DNA from: Caenorhabditis elegans
Taxonomy: Eukaryota; Nematoda; Chromadorea; Rhabditida; Rhabditidae
Direction: 5' to 3'
NCBI RefSeq assembly: GCF_000002985.6
Contig: NC_003283.11
Location: forward strand, 10,788,001-10,852,000
DNA length: 64,000 nucleotides
Positions 32,662 through 46,000 of this stretch are shown one piece after another. Below the pieces are notes generated by a model that worked only from the letters and a program-made list of their open reading frames with translations, did no database searches and was not told the origin of the DNA. Each line of letters begins with the position of its first letter. Position 1 is the stretch's first letter. Both the position numbers and the translations under genes were made by a program.

Positions 32662-33576
32662 TTAAAGGTGGAGTAGAGTCAAATTTTTTTGTTGCTTTAA
32701 ATTACAGAAAATATACCCAAATAACCGAATATACCTGTAAAAAAATTTAAAAAATTTCTCAATTTTTTATGATTTTTTAAATTTTTCAAAAATCAAAGAA
32801 ACGGCTGAATAAATTTGAATTCCCGCGCAAATGAGTGACGTCATTTTTTGATATTTTCGTGTTTTCTGACTAAATTCGTCGGTTTTTCTCAATTTTTTCT
32901 TCTATATTTGATTTTAAACACCGTTTGTCAATTATTTAACCACTTTTCCGTAAAAAAATACTTGATAACCCTAAGGAAATGGCCAGAAATGTCGAAATTG
33001 GTCTATCCGCAATTTAATATTTATTACCAGCCGTGGACCGCACCTCCGGCGCGGCCCCCGACTTCTGGAGCTGAAAACCAATTTTTCTAAGACTACCGTA
33101 ATCATACAGTACTCCTACCGTACCACCATTGTACCACTACAGTACGCCGACTATATCCCTACACTAACCCCAACTCACTATCCCTCCAGAAGCTAAAACT
33201 TCGCAGACTACAAAGACTACATAGACTACAAACTATGGACAAACGGAATAAGCGCTTTATATATAGTAAATGAATTAATTTTTTTCAAAATAACTATTTT
33301 AAATAATTGACAAACGGTGTTTCAAATTAAATATATAAGAAAAAATCGAGAAAAACCGACGAATTTAGTCAGAAAACGCGAAAATATCAAAAATGACGTC
33401 CTCATTTGCGCGGGAATTCAAATTTATTCAGCCGTTTCTTTGATTTTTGAAAAATTAAAAAAATCATAAAAAATTAAGAAATAAAAAAAAAATTTTACAG
33501 GTATATTCGGTTATCTGGAAATATTTTCTGTCATTTAAAGCAAAAATAAAAAATTTTGACTCTACACCACCTTTAA
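32662..33576. mobile_element. TTAA-flanked palindromic MITE, ~0.9 kb with ~280-bp arms
   Basis: The left arm starts TTAAAGGTGGAGTAGAGTC at 32662. The right arm ends GACTCTACACCACCTTTAA at 33576. Bases about 32662-32945 and 33300-33576 are near-exact inverted copies, including ACGGCTGAATAAATTTGAAT and TCGTCGGTTTTTCTC. TTAA at both ends is the duplication expected of piggyBac-type insertion. The central ~350 bp contains short ACCGTA/TACAGTA motifs. There is no transposase frame. Confidence 0.85.
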
Positions 33577-36110
33577 TTTTAAGATAAACTTCTCTTCTTA
33601 CTTTTTGTACACACTGTCAATATATTACACCGATTTCCATAACATTTCTTCAAATTGTCTTCCACTATTTTTTTGTTGCATAAAATAGTTTGAATTATTC
33701 AAAATTTCCCTTTAGGTTTTCTTCTATCAAAACCACTATCTCAATGATAATAGCAGTTTTTTAACATTAAAAAAAAACGTGATCTCCTCCTGCCCACACA
33801 TTTAACGAAGTTATGATTCAACCGCATGTGGTACTTTAAAATAGGATTAGACTATCAGAAAAAGTAATATAGACTGCTGGTTTCCAACTTACAACGTTGA
33901 TTCAATTTGTCCGTATCTCTATTTAATTTTTTTTAAAAATTTGTCACTATTTATTATTTCGATTTTTCAAAGGCTTCTTTCTTTCTTCACATCATTTTTT
34001 GCCAACATTATCAAATTCTTATAATCTTTATGTACATTCTTTTCATTTTTTTTCTTGTTCTAAATGTTCTCATTGAACTTCTAGATTTACATTACATCTT
34101 GCTGTATTTCCGTTCTCCTCTTCTTTGCCACCCTGAGCTTCTCATGCCATCTCTATAAGAAACACTAACTCTCAAAATACAAACGTGCACATAGGCATTT
34201 CCATAAATTCTCGTTTCCTCTATTTCTAATTATTTTCCTTTATTTCGTTTTTCTTTCTAACATAATTTTTGCAACAAAGTTTTGTGTTCCTTCCTGTTTC
34301 TCTTTTCATTTTAAATTTTGAAGTGCGTCTTTCTAAAATTTTGTTTTCCCTAGTCGCCGGAAAATGAAAGACTTTTTCAATTTTCGTTTTTGTTTTTGAA
34401 ACCTGAAATTAACTGTATCAATGAAAATTCCAATGTCCTATAGTTCTTAATTAAAATAATAGATTTAAATTTAGCGGAACTTGTAAGTCACAATACGCAA
34501 AGTTTGTAGAATTAAACTTTAAGCACTGAAATTCTCAAACTAAAAACCCCTTTAATGCCTAAGTCTCTAACTATTTCTCCCTAGACAGGGAGGTGCCTAA
34601 AAACTAAATAACCCACGTCAATGTGTGAAGAAAGAAAACTCGTTGACTTCATCGTCTAAAGCTATAGAGTATCTTCACTAATTCGTTCCGAAAAAGAGAT
34701 TCGGCAAAACGATTAAAAGTTCGTCTATGTGTATGTGTGTGAGCTGCTGCACAGAAGCCCATCGTTTCTCTACTACTGGAGCAGCAGCATAACAAAGCAC
34801 GCATGAATTGCTGACAAATCTCGGGACATCATCGCTAAATTAAATTCCATTCAATTCTTTGAATCTTATCTCTTCTGTTCCTATATGTGTGTGTCCTTTT
34901 TTATTTCGTTTTCTACATCTGAAACAGAGAAACCATCCGGAAAATGCGATTAAAATGGAATCAAAAAAGAAGAAACCACAGAGGTCTTTTTGCGTTCAAA
35001 TTTAATTCCCTCAGTCTTTTCTTCGACATTTTTAAACATCTGATTTCTAGGAGTCTGAAATATTGAAATATATTGAGAGAGAGAACAGTCGCTTTCCAAA
35101 TAAAAATCATGTTTTCCTGGCATCTTTATCACGAGTAAACATAAACAAAAAATATTGAAAGCTCAGAGAAAAAATGAGATATTTTGCCTTGAGAAACCTA
35201 CGTAGCTGTTTCCATCTTCCTCAATTGAAGACTAAAACGAAGCTAATTATTCTCAAAGAATTTCGTAATAATCTCAGAGGTATCCAAGATTACGAGAAAA
35301 AAGTAGCAAAGCTGGAAACGTTTTCCAGAATTCAAGTCATCAAAAGTTATTATAATTATAAGAGAAGAGCACCCAAAGAGTCTTCTTCTCATACCTCATT
35401 CATTTCATGCAAATGATGAGGAAGCTCTGCCTCTTTATTTGATGGACTTGTAGTTTTCCCATAAATACACTACTAGAGATTCTCACTCATCCAATCGAGT
35501 AACTTCTTTATAAGTTTTCATGGTCTCGATATCGTTTAGTTTGTGATCATAATACAAAGTTGAGAGATAGCCTTATGGGAATTTCCTGCAAACATTTTGA
35601 CAAGAAGTGGTTCAAAAAGCAGCTCTACCTCTGAAAAATTTTGCAGACTGCAGAAAATAAGAAAACGTCTCAAAGATAATTTATGACAACTTTTTAGTTG
35701 CAACACCTCCCTGGTGTGACCTACTGAACCAGTCTGGTCTTTAATTTTTTCAAAACACTGCTTTTGTTTTCTGTTTCTTTGCTTTTTTGTTGCTTTCACC
35801 AAACCAAATATTTCCTTCGAAATTCTCAGGTTGCTCGAAAAAAAAAATTGTTTTCACTTGCTTCAACTTCAGCTAAAATAGCTCATTATTATTTTTATTT
35901 TCTCTTTTCTTTGTCTACATCAAATTGTTTTCTTTTTTCCACTATCCTTCCTTTCTGAAAAAATTCCGTGTCTCAATATCATCCATCCTTTTTTTGAAAA
36001 GGAAGTTCACTTTGTTTCAAAATGTGAATGAATGAATGATAGGTCACTGCCACGACAAGGAAAGCATTTTACTATTTATAGAGGGATCAATTGCAATTGT
36101 TATACAAAAC

Positions 36111-36128
36111 CACTACCGATCGGTAGTG
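36111..36128. promoter_or_regulatory. Perfect 18-bp palindrome CACTACCGATCGGTAGTG
   Basis: This exact palindrome sits about 0.9 kb upstream of the nrx-1 start. It has the form of a binding site for a homodimeric protein, but I do not recognise a specific factor. It could also be chance or a transposon remnant. Confidence 0.35.
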
Positions 36129-37012
36129 CCTTGCTTCATTTTGGAATTTGATACCTGGTTGGAAAATATGAGAAAATACGAATAAAAATGAGAGGAAAGT
36201 TGAAATGCAGACAAAAAAGTAGGATAACTCTAGTTTTAATATTTGAATTATTTATTTTATGAAGGTTCATAAAAACAACTTCCATTAAAAATCTTCCTTG
36301 TAAGCACAAACATGCCTGTCTTTCCTGTCTCGTGTTCACACTCACCCTTTTTCCCAAGTTCCTATGATACATTGTTTTAATTTCTTAATAGAACATTCAA
36401 CAAATTAAATAACTTTTTTCTTCATCTTGAGAAACATTCATTTGAACTAATAGTCTGAGAAAGTTTAAACCATCACATAACAATTAGGAAAACTGTAATT
36501 TTCCAATTTATGAACATCAAAAACACTTCACATATCAGAGTTAGTTTTTCCAACTTGACCAAGTAGTTCTTTCCCGATTCTTTCCGTTTCATCCAAAAAA
36601 AGAGCAATTGAAAAAGTATGTACCTGTCCTCTTTTTCTCTATCCCCATTCCCAAAACGTCCATTCAAATTGGCGCCTCCCACTCCTTTTTCCCTTTTTTC
36701 ATTTTCTCTAAATCCCGACTCTTCTCTACTTTTTCCGATGTTCTTCTAGTAGGGTTTACAGGATTTCAGAGATTTTCTTCCCCTGCAAAAAACCTAAAAA
36801 TCTATGAATTCCAATTCAGTCTAAGTAGTTTCAAATATTCCAATTGTAAATATTAATTATTCATGACTCTTCTTTGCCGCCTGCCATGCTGGCTTTATCT
36901 TCCGATTTGTGCCCCTACCCCTCCCTTTTTCTTTTTCCGCTTTTTAATGGAACTCCCAATGTGTATGCCTTTTGGTGCATGCTCTTCTCTACCAAACTTC
37001 CTATCCTTTCAG

Positions 37013-37027
37013 ATGCGACAAAAATGA
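37013..37027 (+). promoter_or_regulatory. Four-codon uORF overlapping the nrx-1 start codon
   Basis: Directly after an acceptor (CCTTTCAG, ending 37012) an upstream ATG opens the frame Met-Arg-Gln-Lys-stop. Its TGA overlaps the nrx-1 ATG in the sequence ATGA (37024-37027). The main protein also begins MRQK, so the leader looks like a local duplication of the start. Confidence 0.6.
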
Positions 37028-40000
37028 GACAAAAGTTTGATGATACTGGACAATACTTAACGATATGGCTTGTTTTTACGGTTTCATTGTTCAGCGTAGT
37101 AGATTCAATTATTCTCACTGGAGCTCCAGACTCTTATGCGAGGTGGGCTCACTTTTTTTTGAATACGGCGAAACTTCATAGACCATTTTTTAGGTATCCA
37201 AAATGGGCGCACTCATTCGAAAATTCGCTATCAATGGAATTGAAAACACGACAATCCGATGGAATGTTACTGTACACAGACGATGGTGGAACTCATGGAA
37301 ATTTTTATTCACTGACAATTGTAGAAGGTCATATTCAGTTAGACTTTAGGTGAGTTTTTTGTCCAAGAAATCCAGAAATTGTAATGAAAAAATCTTGACA
37401 GCTGCTTGAAAATTTTTTTAATAAAACTGCCATAAAAATCCTAGTACTTTTTCTCCTCATGTTGGAACAGCAAGTCAGACGCCCAATTTTTCGAGTATTC
37501 ATTTTGTGTTTCAAAATCTTCAGATTTTGACTTTCAAAAAATAATTAAAAAAAAAAACATTTAACACGAATAAACCTGCACTCCGTATCGTCCGGAATCC
37601 TTAAAACCGGTCACACGTTCAGTTGGGCTCGCCAGGCTCATGAATTCTATTTCAGATTTTCTTGATATAATTTTCTTTAATTTCTAGGTTAGGTGACAAT
37701 TCAAATGAATTTGGCCAACGACGACCAGTGAATACAATTCGAATAGAAGAAGTAAGTTTTCTTGTGAAATCTCAATTTATCATGAATCTACATTGTACAT
37801 CTTGTGACCACATACTAATCGAGTCTATCATTTCCGACTTCCTTTTTACTTTTTCTTTGTCTATTTATACCCAACGGTCATAAATCTGCGAATCAAGTTT
37901 TCTCCGACACATTTTGGTGTTCTTTGAGCAGTCGAGCAATGCCGCCGTTATCCACTGCAAACCCATATATTTTATACTTTAAGTGAGCTCCGAGAGCACG
38001 TCCCAAGGGTTTAAGTCACAAAGGAACAAGTGTCAGATGAAGAAAATAGGGTGTTGCAATGTTATATAAAATCTTTCAGGGGAATTTATATTTGTGAAAT
38101 CAAGGTTTTTTCCAGGTTAGAATAGATGACGACAAATGGCATACGTTGACGATATTTCAATCATGGGAAAATGTGAAACTGGAGTTGGATTATACTCTTG
38201 TTTTCAAGATTCTGAATCAACGAAGCTTTGTATTTGGAAACATTCTCAAAAATTCAGATGTTTTCATTGGAGGATTACCACCAGTAAGATTAATTATGTA
38301 ACACTGTATGAAATGATTGTATTCAGAATATGCACATGCTTCCCGTAATGAGTTCTCCTCTTCGTCGATACGCTCGTCATTTGGCAGTCAACGTGCGCAA
38401 TTTGATGTACCGCCAGTATCCCCAAGGTATGTAAATGAATCAAGATCATCGGTCCCACACTTTCAGCACTTCCTGTCTTAAGACTTGACCAAGTTGAACG
38501 AGATAATGAAGTCGTTAAAGAGTAAGAAATTTTACCAATTACATTTCTAATTAGTTATTTTTATGGATATGAATATGTATTAAGTGTAATTCCGATTCAC
38601 TTGTGTGTATTGATTCACTTTAATCACTGACCTCTTGGATTTAGAAGTGTGTTCTGATCATCTTATGGGTTGCACTGAAAACGTAATCAATCTTAAAAAG
38701 TATGTACCTTATAGTGTATGTAAAGAGTATCCAAAACTTAATGATAAAATACCGTATGAAAATTGGTTTACTGTTCCAAATCTCTCAGTCACACTATTTG
38801 TAGCTTCGTTGTGATACATCTGTATGAAAATCAAAGGAAAAATGGAAGGAAAAATAATAAATTGTTATTCAGGTGTCACATCTCCTCAGCTTCTGGAATC
38901 AGTTGGAACACGCACCAACGAAGACGACCATTGCAAGTCAAAATCGGTTTGTTTTCTTCATAAATATTTTCAGAAGAAAAAATAAAATTTTTCTGAAAAT
39001 TATATTCTCCAGATGTCTTCACGCGAACAATTTGTGTGCCTCAACGATGGTGAATGTTATTCATCAAATGATGGACCACATTGTGACTGCCAGTTCTCTG
39101 ATCATGACGGAAGGAATTGTGAAATTGGTAATGCTTTTTTCATTCATTCCCATAAGATTTTTTTCATTTTTGCGCGGGATAGTGACGAAATTGAAAGAGA
39201 ACACAAGCGGAAGCAAAGAAACCAAAGATTGTGGGAAAATTCTTTTTGGTTTCAGAAAAAAACGACGGAGAATTAACATTTGGAGGTGATGAATGGGTCG
39301 GATATGATGTTTCATTGAATATATCAGCTGCAGTGAGAGCCAAGAAAGAAAATCTAACATTGACATTCAAAACTGTACATGGGACATCTATGTTGTTTTA
39401 TGCGGGAGATGAAAAGGTATTTAATTTGAATTGATTACAGTTTGATTTTTTTTTTTAACGTTGGAAGAATAAAATTAGAAGTATAAAAGTAGTATAACAG
39501 TGAGTTCTTAAAATTAAATATTGCCCATTCCTTCAGAAAATAGTTTTTCGTTTTTTTTAATTTTTAACCCGAGCTTCTTTTATTTGTACAATTTTGAAAT
39601 ACCATGCTCAACGAGAGAAGCCTAGAGAGAGATATAAGCCTACAAGTTGTGAAAACAAATCAACCGTTTTTTCTCCTAACGTAGTAATGATTTATTAAAG
39701 TTTTCTATTCTCTTTTAATATTAAAGTTGGAAGGAATTTACAGAGTTATCTTCACGTAATGCTCCAAGATGGGGCTATAATCGCTTCTTCGAAATTTGAC
39801 GGCTCCGATGCTCGAATCATTCGAATGTTCAATTCATTTCCATCTCAAAGATATGATGATGATTCCTGGCATACAATAATTTTGGAGAGATCTCTTCAAA
39901 TGGTAAACTAAACATTTCATTAGTCCCTTCTAATCTTAAGGTTTCTAATCAAACGGTTCACGGCCCAAAATCACTCTAACCCCAGATCAAAATTTTTATT

Positions 40001-43000
40001 TTCTTCCCAAAATCAATTATTCACACATTCCTGGGTTTTAGCATTCGGAGGAAATGGTGGCGATACATGTAAGTTTGTGTGTCACAGCTCATTAACGGAT
40101 CGAGAGAATCGCACGAGCTTATTACACAATTTTTCACCCTTTACTGGCAGACTGTTTGCAGTTCGCAGTGTCTTCCAATCGCTTTCCCATTTTCAGTTAT
40201 TCTTTCCAAAATACACACAGTTTTCTAAATATTTTACATTTTCAATTTTCCATTCGGTTTACCCGCATGATTAAAATCTTTTTCCTTTTGATAATTGTCC
40301 GTTTATGACTTGTCCGGTCATTTGAGAATATTACAGAGGATCCACTTCTGGGTTTCTCCAGCAGTCGAAATAGTTTAGAGAAATATGCCAAAACACACCG
40401 GCCGATAAAGTTTGCAGTTTCAACCTTTACCTATGTTTCAATTCAATCACACCCCATTTTCCCCTTCTCCGTTGTTAAATTAATAATTAATTACAATTAA
40501 TATTTAATATTTTCAGATGACTTTGATAGTTGATGGCCGGAGGGATGAAATTCGGCAGTATGCACCTGAACTTGATTGGATATCAAATTCATTTGGTTTT
40601 CTTGGTTCAATACCAAAACATAATCCATCGAAAGAAGTGAACAGAGTATCATTTCGAGGTTGTATGAAAAAAGTTCGATATGACATAGACGCTACAAGAA
40701 TCTTATTAGTTAATCTGGCCGATCAAAGTTACGGTGGAAGTGTTGTCAAAACGGAAGGAGATATTTCATATTCCTGCAAAAATCCATCACAGCGATCTGA
40801 TGTGTTATCATTCACAGAAACCTCATCATATCTCACACTACCACGTTGGAATAGTTTGTCAAGTGGAAGTTTGTGTAAGTTAATAGTTTTCCTTCTACAC
40901 TTGATTTTAACGAGCACTAAAAAATTGTTTGAAGAACAATTATTATTTTACGAATTTCAGCGTTTCATTTTCGAACCACGTCTTCAGATGGCTTAATCCT
41001 TTATCACGGAGTGATGCAACACAATGCAACTGACTACGTGGCATTTGAACTCATCGACAGTCATTTATTCATGATTATCAATCTAGGATCCGGAGTAGTT
41101 CGACTTCAAACAACATCTATGAAAGTCAGTGATGGTGAATGGCATCATGTTCAATTAGACAGACTTTCACGAACTGGCAGTGTAATTGTTGATGCTATCA
41201 AAATCGATTTTAGTACCCCAGGAGTGTCTGCAAATCTTATCATCGATGATCCTATTTTTATTGGAAACGTACCAAATAATTCACTGGTTTATCCATCATC
41301 TGTGTGGTCAATTGCACTTCAAAAAGGATACACAGGATGCATCAAAAATATTCGAATGAATGGAGTTTCTACAAAAATTGGCCAAGAATTTGAAGCATCC
41401 AATTCCACTGGAATTGAACTTGGATGTTCTTTGTCAAATGAATTAGATATTTGCGAACCGAATCCATGTCAGAATTTCGGAAAATGTAGCAAAAATTTAA
41501 ACTCGTTTGATTGTGACTGTTCGAATACAAATTTTGAAGGAAAACAATGTGAACTCGGTAAGTGGACGTGGCAAACAAAGCTTCAAAATTTTAGTTTTAC
41601 AGAACAAACTGCAGTTGAAGTTAATGGAGAAGAATCAAAAGTCCACGTACTGGCTCACACAAAAGTTTCACAGGTTGAGCATATCAAAATTAGATTCCGA
41701 GTGAGTTCTACCTTTGAAAATGAATTGTGAAAAAAAAGTTTGCAGACTACATCATCAAGAGGTGTATTGTTTGATACGGGTGCAAATGGGAAAAATGACA
41801 AGATTACTGTATTTTTGAATGATAGTCAACTCAATTTGTTTCTTCAAGACTCATCTACAAATAATGTTAGTTTAATAGGAATCGTGTTTTTTTGACCAAA
41901 TTTGAATATTTCTAGACATTTTCTTGGGGTAAATCGTTATCTGATAATCATTGGCACGAGCTGCAAGTGCGAAGACTGGGCCAGAAACTTTTGCTTTATT
42001 TGGATGGATTTTGGAGTCATAGCAGTAAGCTGTGATACGTAATCATTAATCTAAAACCTTAATGCTTTCAGTATATCTTCAAAATCCGATTTCTGTCGAA
42101 ATTGACGAGGTTGGCGCTGCATTTTCTGTGCATTCATCGGCGCCACCTCCAAGAGACGAACATTTCAAAGGATTTCTTTCCAAGCTAGTTTTTAACGGAA
42201 ATGATTATCTCGCAAAAACAAAAATGAACAGTGCTCAATTGAGCAAGTCGTCTAGCCGAGAGAGCAAAGGACAAAGAAATGTGTAAGTTTAAACATCCTC
42301 CTCTATTTATTCAATTAATTTGAAAACGTTTCAGAAAAACAAGAATTGCATCAATATCTTTCACAAATTCGACGGGTTATGTAGCTTTTTCTAGTGACAA
42401 AATATCAGGATTAACTGGTTCATTTCGGGTTCAATTCAAGTTTCAAACACTTATGCGATCAGCTCTTTTATTTTTCACTTTGCCAAAACATGATTATGAT
42501 CAATCATTTCGATTGCAAATGCTCAACGGGAGGTTAGATAAAGTTTAAGAAATTAAAAAATGAAAATTCTCAGATTGAAATACACTTATCGAACATCTGG
42601 CCAAGAGTTTCACACAACATCTCCAAAACTTCCCCATCGTCAACATCTTAGTGATATGAGATGGCACAATGTTTTAATTTATCAAGATGAAAAAACACAC
42701 GATCATGTACTTCTTGTTGATAATTCTTCGACAACATTGATTATTGATAAAATCAAGAAAGTGGAAAGTAAAATGTCTGGAAAACTGTATTTTGGAAGTA
42801 ATCCACTCGGAGTATCAAGACCATCGAATGGATTCAGAGGGTGCATTTCAACACTTCGAATAAATGAAAATGCATTGGATCTTTATGAAGATGCTGATAG
42901 TCGAATGAAAGTGAATAGAGGATGTAGTGGTTAGTTTTTATAACTGTTTATTTCAAATGCAAACAATAAAATAACTCTTAAATGGAGTATTTAGAAACAG

Positions 43001-46000
43001 AAGTTATTCCGACTCCTCATCGAATTCGGCATTCCGGTATCCCCCTCTAATCTTTGTTTTCTAAAATCTATCGCTCTAAAATTAATTAAAACCGCCACTT
43101 TCTATTTCAGTTTTAACACTTTTTGAGTTGTTTCAGTTTGAATGCAAATTGCTGAATGTTTATAATTCAGGGCCAATAGCTCGATGTATAGAAGATGCAT
43201 GTGCAAACCATGGACGATGTATTCAGCTTTGGAGCTCAATTCGATGTGATTGCAGTCTGACTGCTCATTCAGGAGATCGGTGCCAGAATCGTAAGTTCCC
43301 AAACATGCAATACAATTATGTTTTGAAAGTTTAAAACAAACAATATATCGGAAATGAGTAAAAGCCTCACTTTCCTTATTATATTATATTTTTTCCTTTC
43401 ATTAGAAATGCATTCCTATCAGTATCGAACTTTCTCATTATCTTTGCAATTTAAACCCTCAATGCATTGATTGGAGTGAACTTGTTCTATTCTTTAAATC
43501 TGTATCGAGGGTAAAAGTATTCAATATTTCCTGAATACTTATTATTACTTGTGCATAACTTGTGACTACATGAAAATTTCGGGATAGTATGTTCAACTGT
43601 CACTTCCACATTCATATTTATTGACCGAGAAGTACAAGCAGTAATCAAAAATAAACAATATATATTTCCAATTCCATTAAATATATTTAAAGCCAAACTT
43701 TAAGATACATTTTCAGCCTCCACAACAGTCCGATTTGATGGAAGTCCTTCTGCGATTTTCTATGAATATGCTCCAAACGAGAGACCAACAACAAGCAAGG
43801 ACTATTTTGTATTTTCATTTCGAACAACCCAGCCAAACGGAGTATTAATATCAATCGAATGTGCTGCCGATCAAGATTATTTTACAATATTCTTGAACAA
43901 AGGTTACTTGAATGCTCACTACAACTTGGGAAATCGTGATCATACAACAAGTTATCACACTAGAATTCTGAATGATGGATTTCCACATGTCATTAAAATA
44001 TCTAGAACTGAAGCAAATATGACAATTCAAGTGGATAAGCTACCATCATTACGATATCGACCAAAAAGAGCAAGTGATCTTGTTTTGTTGAATATGCAAA
44101 CCAGAATATCTATCGGAGCAGCATTCAATACTAGGCATTTGGATCAAAAAAGGTGAGCAAAAGAAATATTTGCTCTTTCAAGTTTTTTTCAAATTTACTA
44201 TAAACTTTTAGAAAAATTGTTCGTTTTTTTTAAACAAATTTTAGACTGTTACGTCATCGTCGAAATACGGAGATTTTTGATTCATATCAGGGAGAAATAT
44301 CTGGAGTCAACGTCAATGGATTGATGATTTTGGATCTTTATGAAAATGGTGAGAGCACTTTTTTCTTCATCTTCCCACACAATTCTTTCCTCTGTGAACC
44401 AATTTCTCGTATAAATCTTGCATAAATACAATCATAAATACAAATAGGATGCCATTTCCGTCTTCCCCCTCATTCCTTTCAAAGGCTTTCAAATGCAAAT
44501 TCACGGAAACTTGCTCCATTTCTAATTGATGGCTTCCTTCTTCTCACCTCGTTTTACAAGTTGAATTCTCACACAGATTCAATATGTATTTTGCCCAATG
44601 AAATTGAAAAACATTATTTAATATTCTATTGCGTTTTTTTAACATAGATGCGTATTGTGAATATTTTTGTTTTCAGCCTGATTCTATTTTTTTCATAAAG
44701 CATAGAATTTATGAAAAGGATCATTGAAGCGTTCAAAATCTTTCGAATTAACAATACATTTTCGTAAAGTTAGACGTTGTATGAAGCGTCTTTAAACTTT
44801 CAAAATAGTCTATGAATTGTCTTGAATTGCTTTATGGTGTACTTGTTACACATCTTTCAAATTCTTGTTGAATTGCCTAAATTAAGGAAATGCCCAGTCA
44901 AAATACATATAATTAGAGGCGTCGTATATGAAATGTGAATACTAAAACTACTGGAGAAGAAAATAGTGCTCTACTTTTTTTCCGATTTTCTTTCGTTTTC
45001 TTCATTTCGCATTTGGAAACTAATCTTCTTTTCCAATTTTTCTTCTTCTCGCCGTTCCAAAAACTCGAAAACTTCCGTCATTCTCATCTCACAGGCATTC
45101 GTTCTAATCCTTTTTTCTTCTCTCTCCTACCCGGCTCCTTATTTTTTGGTTATTGCATGTATCTTTCTATTTATTTTTAAAACTTAGAGAATAACATAAT
45201 AAGAAACATAGGAAAATTTTCTGAATATGTGTATTAATATTAATGTGAAAGTGCCAAAGTGTTGAGGTTTTGTGTAGAAGAAGCGAGGAAAGAGCCGACT
45301 CTTCCTCTTCTTTTGCTCTCAACGACTTCTTCTTCTCAATTATTCACGAGAAAAGTGGTCAGTCAGGGGAGAAGAGCTCTGCACGTATTCTCGTTGCTTT
45401 AGTAGCTTTCAACACTTTGAAGATCCATCACACCATGATTTCTAGTGGTTACCCATCCGGGGGACACATCCGCCTACATTCAAAATAGATCTCAAAAAGA
45501 GAAAGAAGAATCGTATTTCATTTTCAATGTCATCTCTTTCTTTTGTGCAGTAGCTCATGACACAAATCTTCCTTTTCCCTAAAACGAAAGTATACTTCTT
45601 CTTCTTCTTCTTCGGCTTCATCTCCAGCTGCAGCAGCTTCTTCCTATTCTCACAGATGTTTTCCATCTCATCCACACTCTAGTCTTCTTAACCCCAAACG
45701 ACCGGCTTCATGATGAAATGACGTGAAAAATGCATGAGGTGTGAGAACTCTCCTACCACTTTCTTCTGCTTCTACCGAAAGATCTTGTTGAGCTTTCCGC
45801 CCGTCTCATTGGCCCACTCCTTCTCATTCTATCCGTTTCAAACACCCTCAAGCTTTCTGATGCATGACCACTTTCGGCCGTCTCACTTATAATTTTATTT
45901 TTTTGTTGCACTTTTGAGATTCTCACGATATTTTCGTCTAGAAAATTGCATTCTTTTTCCGAGAACACTTACATATTCTAGCTTATCTATCGAGCTATTT

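Larger units (their letters stand above)
29046..37012. other. 8-kb gene-poor region upstream of nrx-1
   Basis: There is no convincing gene on either strand. It is pyrimidine-rich with many T-runs, as is typical of large upstream regions of neuronal genes, and probably holds nrx-1 control elements. Landmarks are a C14 tract at 30321-30334, a 0.9-kb TTAA-flanked palindrome at 32662-33576 and a perfect 18-bp palindrome at 36111-36128. Open frames of 60-90 codons are AT/TTC-biased and lack splice or family support. Confidence 0.55.
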
